Shown piece after piece: positions 9,216 to 17,467 of a DNA stretch of 36,035 bases. The notes under the pieces were generated by a model. It saw only the letters and a list, made by a program, of their open reading frames with translations. It was not told the origin of the DNA and searched no databases. A program made the position numbers and the translations under genes. This DNA comes from Nitrososphaerales archaeon (GTDB taxonomy: Archaea; Thermoproteota; Nitrososphaeria; Nitrososphaerales; JACPRH01): the NCBI GenBank assembly GCA_030745655.1, contig JASLOE010000007.1, forward strand, positions 1-36,035, written 5' to 3'. Numbering within the stretch: position 1 is the stretch's first letter; every line of letters starts with the position of its first letter.

Positions 9216-10271
9216 TTATGACAGATATGTTTCAGAAAATATTTTTTGTGCTTCCCTAATTTTAATAAGTTTTGGAGGACTTTTGAAACCATAAGCACAT
9301 ATTTCATTTGGTGCACCATATTTACCACTTTCTTTACTAATCTGAATGGATCTAATTGTGTCAAGAAGAATGTTTGCTGCATTTGCTCCATCATTTGTTC
9401 TCAAGTAGAGATCCATACAAATTGGGCTTTCAAGGAATCCTTTCCCAGTTATCCAATAGTAACTTGTTCTATCACTCCCCATAAAATCAACATATTCAGT
9501 AGTACCAGTCACAATATTCATCTTGTATGGAACTTCAACTGATATTGAAGAAGTTTTAACACTGCGTTTGATCCCTTTATTCTGTTCGTCAATTGTATTC
9601 ATTGTCTCTACTCCACCTCCAACGTCGAGCTGATAACTCTTTGACGCCTTAATTCCTCTTTCCAACATATATTCTAGAATTCCTCGGTGAAAAGCAGTTC
9701 CTCCAAATTGACTCATTAGATCATCACCAACCAAAAGTAATTCTGCTTTCTTAAAGGCGGAAACTATGTTAGGATCACAAGCGATAGGTGAGGGTGTGCA
9801 ATTAACGAAAGAGCATCCAGCCTGTAATGCAGCTTCTGCATAAGCCTTAGATGTCTTATCCAACCCAGATGGTATTAGATTTAAAACAACATCTACACCA
9901 CTTTTCTTTAGGATGGGTGCGATCTCATCATTACTCAAACTATTTCCAGTTCCTATTAGTTTAGTAACCTTCTCAGGAAGCTTATCCAACATTATTCCTT
10001 TCCGGATAGAAATACCCTGATTTCCTATTTCCAAGTGTTTAGTACTCTTATTTGGTTCAATGAATATTGCTTCACTAAGGTCTTCTCCAATCTTTGCAGG
10101 ATTAATATCGAAAGCTTCTGTTACCTCAATATTATCTAGGTTGTATCCCCCAAGTTTAGGATGCCAGAGACCCGGAAGTTTACCCTCTTTTTTATAAGAA
10201 GCTATCCCCTGAACAAAAATACATGCACTGTTTCCAACTCCAATAATGGCAACTTTAATCTTCTTAGGCAT
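9216..10271 (-). CDS. Myo-inositol-1-phosphate synthase family protein (divergent)
   Basis: Rossmann start KVAIIGVGNSACIFVQGI, AFDINPAKIGEDLSEAIF, VNCTPSPIA, GDDLMSQFGGTAFHR, KSPP near the C-terminus. Confidence 0.85.
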   Translation of the reverse strand: MPKKIKVAIIGVGNSACIFVQGIASYKKEGKLPGLWHPKLGGYNLDNIEVTEAFDINPAKIGEDLSEAIFIEPNKSTKHLEIGNQGISIRKGIMLDKLPEKVTKLIGTGNSLSNDEIAPILKKSGVDVVLNLIPSGLDKTSKAYAEAALQAGCSFVNCTPSPIACDPNIVSAFKKAELLLVGDDLMSQFGGTAFHRGILEYMLERGIKASKSYQLDVGGGVETMNTIDEQNKGIKRSVKTSSISVEVPYKMNIVTGTTEYVDFMGSDRTSYYWITGKGFLESPICMDLYLRTNDGANAANILLDTIRSIQISKESGKYGAPNEICAYGFKSPPKLIKIREAQKIFSETYLS

Positions 10272-10355
10272 AGATATTCACCATTTCATGACATCTTTAT
10301 ACTTTGCTTTAAAAAAGGTTCATATCTTGAGAAAATAAGAAGGGTGATATTGGCC

Positions 10356-10817
10356 TTGTCTCACGAACCTAAAAAAAGAGGCTGGATATTTGTATTAGTT
10401 AATGGTAGCTATGCGATCATTTATGGATTATTATTAGGAGTCTTAACAGAATTTATTACAGAGAATCGTATCCAAGCAGCTGGTATTATTTTCAATTCAT
10501 TACAAGAAGGTGTTTTGAATCAATATCTGAATTTGACTCTCTCCACCGGTTATCTGTTGATATCATTTGGTTTATTCGCAATATATGTCTCTTTAACAGG
10601 ATACAAATCTGGATCAAGATTATCATGGATTTTTTTTCTAATAAGCGGTGGAATCACTTGGTTCGGTCTTCTTTACTCTGATTTATCATTAGGAAGTATT
10701 CTAACAATAGGACTAGATATGGTAGGTCTTGTAACATATATCTTGGCTGTCTTAATTCCTATGAAATCAATTTTACTCGGTAAATGGCTATCTTCTATTA
10801 GCTCGAAGACCACTTAA
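10356..10817 (+). CDS. Four-TM membrane protein of unknown function
   Basis: MSHEPKKRGWIFVLVNGSYAIIYGLLLGVLTEF... TTG start at 10356 with GGTGA 8 nt upstream; the 5' part of the computed ORF (from 10161) overlaps the inositol-phosphate-synthase-like gene antisense and is discarded. Confidence 0.6.
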   Translation: MSHEPKKRGWIFVLVNGSYAIIYGLLLGVLTEFITENRIQAAGIIFNSLQEGVLNQYLNLTLSTGYLLISFGLFAIYVSLTGYKSGSRLSWIFFLISGGITWFGLLYSDLSLGSILTIGLDMVGLVTYILAVLIPMKSILLGKWLSSISSKTT

Positions 10818-12444
10818 TTTTGGATTTTGCTATCCAACTGAACTTTTTTTGAAGTGTCTTTGCGTAAACCTTTTGCCAATCCAAATCCATACTATCTGAC
10901 CAAGATTTGTAAATTCGTGGATCTATATAATTTCTAAGAGAAGTATTCAAATTATACTCTTTTGTCTTCTTGGCCAACTGAAGAGATAGTTTTGTCTTCA
11001 ATAATCTTTCACCATATCTTTTCTGAGCTTTCTCTGTCTTTGGCGGTTTTGCCCTCAATTTTCTTAGTCTTTCCTTCTTTTTAACTATGCTTTTTTCCCA
11101 ATTCTTGGGAGGTGTTCGTTTATGGTTACAGGTTATTGCAGTTTCCAAGTTTGCCATCTTGGCATAAAATATTTTTTGAAATTCAGGTTCTTCTTGGCAA
11201 TTACTATTTTGTAGAAGGTAGGTACTTGCAACTTTTGTTGCATAAAATGTTCTGAATACCTTAGCTGTAAGTCCATCCATCGTTTTACCTAGAAACCTAT
11301 TGATATCAGAAGATCTTACTCCATCAAAAATTGTTTCTCCATTCTTCTTTCCATCCATAAAAATTTCTAGATTCTTTCTAAATAATTGAATCTTTTCAGT
11401 TTTTCCTGGTATACTCTTCGACCATGGAACACTGTCTTTTCCAAGGAAATTGAATTTTATACTATTAGATGTAATCTGTAGATGTTCAACCCGTAGAGTA
11501 GATGCACCTACTGTATCTGCTTCATCTTCATCCTTCTCATCTCCAACTCTCATGCATAACTTATCTATCAAGTAGCATACAGTTGCAATCTTTCGTGTCT
11601 TGATGTCCTTTGAATTCATTCCTCTCATTATGTGTTTCCTAATTCTTTCAAGTTTAGGTGCAAGTTTTTTTGCGTAATCAAACTTCATTTTATCACGTTG
11701 TTGCCGTATATTTGAGCTATCATGGGGCCAAACATACTTGTTTTTCTTGGTGAGCTTATCAGTCCATGAGGCAAGCCACATGGATTGGTTATCTTGAATC
11801 CTTTTACCCCATTTTTGACCCTCTGGAAGAAGTGGGTTTTCACCTTTTTTACTTAGATTCAGTGTGATATCTTTAGGATAAATTCTTGGTTTCCATCTTC
11901 CTCTAAGTGGATGTTTTCCACGTCCCATAAATATTCCAGGCGGTTCAACTAAATAGTTTGCAATTTCGGTTTTATACCCATCTATTTCTACAAATCCGTA
12001 CTTATCTTTTAATGCCTCACGTAATTTTTTTCTTTCAGCTGCAAGTTTTTTCTTTACTTCAGGTTGACTCTTTCGTTCTTTCTCCTTTTCCTGATATTTT
12101 ATAATTCTTGAGAAGTTAATATCCTGAATATTCGTGTTGGAATATTCTTGAGGAAACATTTTTAGAAAATCTAAAAGAAAGTTTGATGCAAAAACTTTAT
12201 CCTGAACGTAAGGTGTATCTCTTTTGGAAGCCCAGGCCCATGCCATTTCTTCTTGTTGAGGAGATAAAACTATCTTTTTTCCGTTAATAGTGAGAGTAAG
12301 ACCATGTGGTTTAAAGTCTGGTGGAAAAAGTACCCCATTATGTATTAATGACTTCCAAAGAATAGTCCTTTTTCTTCCTTTCCCTTTTACTGAGGGTTTT
12401 TTGTTTCTCTTTGATTTGGGATATTTTTTGTTACTTTGTGGCAT
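10798..12444 (-). CDS. Eukaryotic-type DNA topoisomerase IB
   Basis: GFVEIDGYKTEIANYLVEPPGIFMGRGKHPLRGRWKPRI..., CVRVGDEK-like region (CMRVGDEKDEDEADTVGASTLRVEHL), KVFRTFYATKVAS, and the active-site Tyr context TSLRNYIDPRIYKSW. ATG at 12444 (MPQSNKK) is the likely start. Confidence 0.95.
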   Translation of the reverse strand: MPQSNKKYPKSKRNKKPSVKGKGRKRTILWKSLIHNGVLFPPDFKPHGLTLTINGKKIVLSPQQEEMAWAWASKRDTPYVQDKVFASNFLLDFLKMFPQEYSNTNIQDINFSRIIKYQEKEKERKSQPEVKKKLAAERKKLREALKDKYGFVEIDGYKTEIANYLVEPPGIFMGRGKHPLRGRWKPRIYPKDITLNLSKKGENPLLPEGQKWGKRIQDNQSMWLASWTDKLTKKNKYVWPHDSSNIRQQRDKMKFDYAKKLAPKLERIRKHIMRGMNSKDIKTRKIATVCYLIDKLCMRVGDEKDEDEADTVGASTLRVEHLQITSNSIKFNFLGKDSVPWSKSIPGKTEKIQLFRKNLEIFMDGKKNGETIFDGVRSSDINRFLGKTMDGLTAKVFRTFYATKVASTYLLQNSNCQEEPEFQKIFYAKMANLETAITCNHKRTPPKNWEKSIVKKKERLRKLRAKPPKTEKAQKRYGERLLKTKLSLQLAKKTKEYNLNTSLRNYIDPRIYKSWSDSMDLDWQKVYAKTLQKKFSWIAKSKIKWSSS

Positions 12445-12608
12445 CAATAATTCCTTCTGGGTTCGATGATATGATGTGACAACCAAAATACACTAAATTG
12501 TTAGTCTAATCATTCTTAATTGGAATAATTATAAAATTTTGGTTATTTATTAAATTTCCTATTCCTTTTATTGATTACCAAGTCGTCTCTATTCTTTTTA
12601 TGTCGTTC

Positions 12609-13094
12609 CTAAATGAAAAGTGAAACATCTGCATCTATGGCTAAATCTAAGTAAGTGGAAGCACCGATAATATCGTTAACCTCTGGAATCAATTCTTTTT
12701 CATTAACTTTCATAAGGCCCATCGTTGGTGAGCAAGCATGAATCCTTACTCCGGCATCTTTAGCCGATTTCATCATCTCAGGAATAGTTGGCCAGTATTT
12801 CTTTATGCGCCCTTTCATCATGGATGTAGCCATGCTTGTCATTCCTGGTATCATTCCAACAATATTTGGCATAGGTAATCCTGGATTTCCTACAGGAGCC
12901 ATCTTGATAGAATTAATTTTGTTCTTATTAAGAAGATCTAATCCCCAAAATGTGAAATAAAGATCCACCTTCATTCCCATTGCTGCTGCTGAAGTTGCCA
13001 AAATCAAAGGAGGATAAGCCATGTCAAGAGTTCCTTTAGAGATGACTATCACTAGTTTCTTTGTGTCTATTTTCTTTTTATTGTTTTTTGACAT
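12609..13094 (-). CDS. DsrE/DsrF-like (DsrE2) family protein
   Basis: KLVIVISKGTLDMAYPPLILATSAAAMGMKVDLYFTFWGLDLL...GVRIHACSPTMGLM. Start ATG 13094 gives a 17-nt overlap with the tusA-like gene. Confidence 0.85.
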   Translation of the reverse strand: MSKNNKKKIDTKKLVIVISKGTLDMAYPPLILATSAAAMGMKVDLYFTFWGLDLLNKNKINSIKMAPVGNPGLPMPNIVGMIPGMTSMATSMMKGRIKKYWPTIPEMMKSAKDAGVRIHACSPTMGLMKVNEKELIPEVNDIIGASTYLDLAIDADVSLFI

Positions 13095-13317
13095 AAATCT
13101 TCCACACATCTTCTTCTTTTGTTGATGAAATAAATTCATTACCAGTACGTTTTGCCCAAGCTTGAAGGTCTGGAACGGCTGCAGGATCTGTTGAAAGAAC
13201 TTCAAGGATTTGACCTGTGCTCATTTTTTCAATCATTTCGTTAGTTTTAACGAGTGGCCATGGGCATAAAGTTCCTCTGCAATCTAATGTATCATCCGTT
13301 TCTTTTCCCGATGTCAT
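13078..13317 (-). CDS. tusA: TusA family sulfurtransferase
   Basis: LDCRGTLCPWPLVKTNEMIEKMSTGQILEVLSTDPAAVPDLQAWAKRTGNEF (CPxP motif). Start may be 13317 (MTSGKE) or 13350. Confidence 0.9.
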   Translation of the reverse strand: MTSGKETDDTLDCRGTLCPWPLVKTNEMIEKMSTGQILEVLSTDPAAVPDLQAWAKRTGNEFISSTKEEDVWKIYVKKQ

Positions 13318-13473
13318 TCTGATGATGTCACAATAATAATTTGATTTCATTACTATATTAAGTTTCAATAGTCTCTCGTAAAAAACTATGTCTACCTAAT
13401 GATTATTGATAATAAATATCTCCTCTCGAATTATTATTATCGAAAAAGGTTTATTTCACCTCTTTTATTCTGA

Positions 13474-14448
13474 ATGCATATGACAAAAGATACCGGTTAT
13501 GATATTATTATAGTGGGAGCAGCAACAGCAGGTTTAACTTCAGCTATTTATGCGGCACGTCAAGGTATGCGAACCCTTATTATTGGAAAGGATTTAGGTG
13601 GTCAGGCACTCCTCACTAATGATATTCAGAATTATCCTGGATATGGTAAAATTGATGGATTCTCACTAATATCAAAGTTTGAAGAACAAGTCAAGAAGCT
13701 TAATGTTGAAATAATCTATGATGAAGTTATAAAAATATCCGATCAAAATAGCCACTTCATTGTTTATACATCATCAAAAGAATTTGTAGGCCAAGCAGTG
13801 ATACTGGCGTTTGGGAAAACTCCGAGAGACATTGGGGCACCTGGAGAAGACGTGTTCAAAGGAAGAGGGGTATCATATTGTACAACCTGTGATGGTCCCC
13901 TTTATCGTGGAAAGACTGTGGCTATTGTGGGTTCTGTAGAACATGCGGTGGAAGCCGCGGTTATGCTAAGTGATTTGGCGAAGAAAGTATACTTCATATT
14001 TTTAAGGGATAAACCGGCAGGAGATAATGATCTTATTTCCAATTTAGAGAATAGAAAGAATGTTATCTTTGTTTCTAACTCTTCTGTTAAGGAAATAACA
14101 GGAGATAAATTTGTTGAATCAATCAAAATACTGAATTTGAAGAAAGGTTCTGAGGAAGAGTACGAGGTTGATGGAATATTTGTAGAGTTAGGACATATTG
14201 CAAAGACTGATTTTGTTAAGAATTTTGTGGATCTTACTGATGGAAAAGAAATAATCATTGATCGAGAAGGAAATACTTCACGGAAAGGTGTATTTGCGGC
14301 TGGAGATGTAACTGATATGCCCTTCAGACAATTAATAATATCCGCTGGACAAGGATCTATAGCTGCTTTATCAGCATATAACTACCTCCAAAGATTGAGG
14401 GGAAAATCAATAATACGTGCAGATTGGAAAAGCAAAAAGGTAACATAA
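13474..14448 (+). CDS. Thioredoxin reductase-like FAD-dependent disulfide oxidoreductase
   Basis: IIIVGAATAGLTSAIYAARQGM, CTTCDGPLYRGKTVAIVG, FAAGDVTDMPFRQLIISAGQGSIAALSAYNYL. CxxC active site present. Confidence 0.92.
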   Translation: MHMTKDTGYDIIIVGAATAGLTSAIYAARQGMRTLIIGKDLGGQALLTNDIQNYPGYGKIDGFSLISKFEEQVKKLNVEIIYDEVIKISDQNSHFIVYTSSKEFVGQAVILAFGKTPRDIGAPGEDVFKGRGVSYCTTCDGPLYRGKTVAIVGSVEHAVEAAVMLSDLAKKVYFIFLRDKPAGDNDLISNLENRKNVIFVSNSSVKEITGDKFVESIKILNLKKGSEEEYEVDGIFVELGHIAKTDFVKNFVDLTDGKEIIIDREGNTSRKGVFAAGDVTDMPFRQLIISAGQGSIAALSAYNYLQRLRGKSIIRADWKSKKVT

Positions 14449-14487
14449 TCTATTATTGTATTATAATTGAGATCTTATGAGATGAAT

Positions 14488-14805
14488 TTATTCAATTATG
14501 TGTAATCGATAGATGTGAGGTGCATTATCTACTTTCAAGATTCTTTCACATTGAACCTTTTTTATTCCGGCATCAAAGAATTCTAAATGTGCTGTATTAT
14601 CACATGTTATCAAATCAAGTTCTTCTTTTTTACAAAATTCACCTAATTTGTCATCACCTATCCTTTGTTCAAGACCTTCAGTTTTGCTTACTCTTAGAAT
14701 TTTAATATATTGTTTTTTTATTTGTTCTTCTAGATCATCAGGTAAGCGAAGTCTATTTTGATCAAGTATTACACCAGAATTTTCGGTTAAAGTTATATCT
14801 GTCAT
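14488..14805 (-). CDS. Hypothetical protein
   Basis: 105-aa ORF. LGEFCKKEELDLITCDNTAHLEFF is vaguely reminiscent of PIN/Mut7-C-type proteins; not firm. Confidence 0.45.
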   Translation of the reverse strand: MTDITLTENSGVILDQNRLRLPDDLEEQIKKQYIKILRVSKTEGLEQRIGDDKLGEFCKKEELDLITCDNTAHLEFFDAGIKKVQCERILKVDNAPHIYRLHIIE

Positions 14806-15018
14806 AAAGAGTCATTTTTTCCTATTCATAATATTAGTGTTGTGGCCTATAAGCAAACCCAAACCTAAGTACAGAGAACTTGTACCTCCGATTTCACACA
14901 TCATAAAGATGGAAAAATGGGATTAATCTAAAGTCTTTGTGGTTAAACGTTTTGAATCTACTTAATATTTCATGACATAGATGTTTTAAGAGCGACTAGA
15001 TAATAAGTACTTATTCAT

Positions 15019-15792
15019 ATGAATAGACGAAATAGGCTGGGATATGTTTTGTTTGAGAATAAATCTTTATCAAATAACAGTAGTCTTGCATTAATATCTT
15101 TTTTTGCTGTCCTCTATACTGTGCTTAGACTAATTCCAACTTTTCCTATGATTGGTGCAACAGGAACTTTTTCTGCATCGGATGTAGTTTCACCGCTTTA
15201 TGGTCTACTTCTCGGACCGTATATAGGAGGGGTCAGTATTATTTTAGGAACATTTCTCTCCATAGTTTTTGGTCGGCCTCCAATTTTTTTAGGACTTGAT
15301 TTTCTACCCGCATTAGTTGGTGCTGTTGCATTAGGATTATTGGTTAGAAGAAGGTTTCATTTGGTTAGCCTTTTTTATTCAATTATAATTTTATTTTTCT
15401 TAGTGAATCCCTTAACCCTTATCTCAGTTAATTTTCCATATGGAATAGTTATTCCTTTCAACTGGCTCCATTTCCTTGCATTCATTATTCTCATTTCTCC
15501 TTTAAGTCGTAAAGCACTAAATTGGATTACAGCAGATTCATCAAAATATTTACCCCAAGGTTTACTCATTCTATGCTTTATTGGAACAATGATGCAACAC
15601 CTTACAGGTGCCATACTTTTTGAAAATGTTTTTGGTTTTTTGTTGGCTGAAATTCCTGCTGATGGTTGGCCGGCTATATGGACAACAATATTCTACCTGT
15701 ATCCAATTGAGAGAATCATGATTACGGTTATTGCAACTATTATCGGGTCTGCTTTGTTTACTACATTGGGAATAAGTAGAAAAACACGATAA
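15019..15792 (+). CDS. ECF transporter S-component-like membrane protein
   Basis: FFAVLYTVLRLIPTFPMIGATGTFSASDVVSPLYGLLLGPYIGGVSIILGTFLSIVFG: hydrophobic pattern typical of substrate-binding subunits. Confidence 0.55.
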   Translation: MNRRNRLGYVLFENKSLSNNSSLALISFFAVLYTVLRLIPTFPMIGATGTFSASDVVSPLYGLLLGPYIGGVSIILGTFLSIVFGRPPIFLGLDFLPALVGAVALGLLVRRRFHLVSLFYSIIILFFLVNPLTLISVNFPYGIVIPFNWLHFLAFIILISPLSRKALNWITADSSKYLPQGLLILCFIGTMMQHLTGAILFENVFGFLLAEIPADGWPAIWTTIFYLYPIERIMITVIATIIGSALFTTLGISRKTR

Positions 15793-15924
15793 ATCATTTA
15801 GCATTCAGTAGAGTTCACAACAACATTATTCTTATAATTACTATACATATTACTTAAATGTCATTTTGATTATAAATTAATGTAAAGTGATAACAAGCTG
15901 GTAATAGATAGAGATAATGTCGAT

Positions 15925-16089
15925 ATGCGTTGTCCAAAATGTAGACGTTTTACATTAAAAGAATTGGATGCTGGAATTAAATGTAGCTTCTGTGGAAATC
16001 AGTTATCGCGGGGACAAACTACAAATTTTAGACTCTATAAATTACTTAAAGATGGTCAGAAACAGAAGAAATATGCCTACAGAAAATAA
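15925..16089 (+). CDS. Small zinc-ribbon protein (54 aa), below the ORF-track length cutoff
   Basis: MRCPKCRRFTLKELDAGIKCSFCGNQLSRGQTTNFRLYKLLKDGQKQKKYAYRK; two CxxC motifs and a basic tail. Translated by hand. Confidence 0.65.
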   Translation: MRCPKCRRFTLKELDAGIKCSFCGNQLSRGQTTNFRLYKLLKDGQKQKKYAYRK

Positions 16090-16166
16090 AATCAAACGTT
16101 TGTTTTATCTGAAAAATATAGAATTTTAATCAATGTTCTACATGTATTTGTTGTGACTTGGATTAA

Positions 16167-17453
16167 TTATTTTAATTTAAGAATTAATAATGGTACCATC
16201 ATTTCGTCTTTCATTAATCCTCCATGTCCACCCTTCAAGACTTGATCTGGTTTATGTGGTCTATGCGGGTAATATAGAGAGCTGCCTTCCTTAGGGAGAG
16301 CTAGTAATCCACCAATTCTGTCAAGGGTTTGATCAGATATCTTACCTCTTCCAAATAATCCTTGTTTTAATGCCTCTTTAGACTCTAATAGATAAAAATA
16401 ATCCCCAAAGTGTTTAGATAAATAATCTTTTACCGGTTCAAGCCTTCCTAATTTTGGGTAGAGATATGATGCTCTTGAGGAACCTGTTGGTTGTATCTGA
16501 AGGTCTTGGAATAATTGCTTGTGGTCTAAAATATTGACAGCTTTTTTCTTATCAAATGTGTGGTGACCATGATCACTTGCAATTAATAGAATGGTTTTTT
16601 TTGTAGAGCCCTTATTCACTCTGTCCAGAAATTCAGTTTTTAAGGAAAAAAATAGATTCCTGATAGCGGCCTCAACTTCTTCAGATTTCGGTCCATAAAC
16701 ATGAGATGTTGTATCAAGTGTATCCCAGTAAGCTAAAATGTAACTTTCTTCAGATGGATTAGATTCAATAAGTCGTTTTAGCTTAATGAAGAGATCTGAA
16801 GTATCTACATAAAGTTCTAGATTTGCTCCTTTATGGAACATTTGAGTTAATGCTGAGTTTCGGAAAGTCCATCTAGTAACTACGTGTGACTGATATCCTT
16901 CTTCTTTGAATATTTCATGCAAAGTCTTTGCACCGAGGAATTGCGAGGGATCTACACCTACATCTATTAAAGAATCTCTTCTTTGTTCTGTTGAAGGTGA
17001 GAAGTTAACCATATTGGCTACTATTCCTAGTTGTTTGAGATATATGGAATAGCCGGTGATTGCATGCTGTTGTGGAGTCAAACCTGTGCTAAGTGATGCC
17101 AGAGCTGTAGGTGTTGTTGATGCAAACGTTGAAGTTAGTGGAAATAAGATTGCTTTATCAACGGAGTGATGCAAAATTGAGTTATGTTCAGTTAAAGCGT
17201 TTAACATTTGTTGGTATCCCATAGAATCCACAATAAGGAGAATAACTCGATTTACACCATCCAGAATAGATTTTAGTTCTGAGTTTACGAATGGAGTTCC
17301 ATTCTTATGATCTATTCCAAATGTCCTAAGTATTGTTGCTGGAATATTAGAAATACAATATTCATCATAATCAGGTGTAACAAAATCATTTAACCAACTT
17401 TTCTGTAGAATTTTTTTATGAATCTTTTCAGCATTGGAAAAAAGATGCTTCAT
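16167..17453 (-). CDS. Alkaline phosphatase superfamily / type I phosphodiesterase-nucleotide pyrophosphatase-like protein
   Basis: VILLIVDSMGYQQM, TTPTALASLSTGLTPQQHAITGY, YWDTLDTTSHVYGP, LIASDHGHHTF metal-site motifs. Confidence 0.88.
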   Translation of the reverse strand: MKHLFSNAEKIHKKILQKSWLNDFVTPDYDEYCISNIPATILRTFGIDHKNGTPFVNSELKSILDGVNRVILLIVDSMGYQQMLNALTEHNSILHHSVDKAILFPLTSTFASTTPTALASLSTGLTPQQHAITGYSIYLKQLGIVANMVNFSPSTEQRRDSLIDVGVDPSQFLGAKTLHEIFKEEGYQSHVVTRWTFRNSALTQMFHKGANLELYVDTSDLFIKLKRLIESNPSEESYILAYWDTLDTTSHVYGPKSEEVEAAIRNLFFSLKTEFLDRVNKGSTKKTILLIASDHGHHTFDKKKAVNILDHKQLFQDLQIQPTGSSRASYLYPKLGRLEPVKDYLSKHFGDYFYLLESKEALKQGLFGRGKISDQTLDRIGGLLALPKEGSSLYYPHRPHKPDQVLKGGHGGLMKDEMMVPLLILKLK

Positions 17454-17467
17454 CTTAGTATTCCTAT

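Noticed and set aside
10161-10343. 5' extension of the plus-strand ORF 10161-10817
   Set aside because: Antisense to the N-terminus of the inositol-phosphate-synthase-like gene; the GGTGA motif and TTG at 10356 give a better start.
13902-14258. 118-aa minus-strand ORF
   Set aside because: Antisense to the clearly coding thioredoxin-reductase-like gene.
14806-15018. 213-bp intergenic region with a short inverted repeat (gtaca...tgtac)
   Set aside because: Only a 5-bp stem; not distinguishable from chance in AT-rich sequence.
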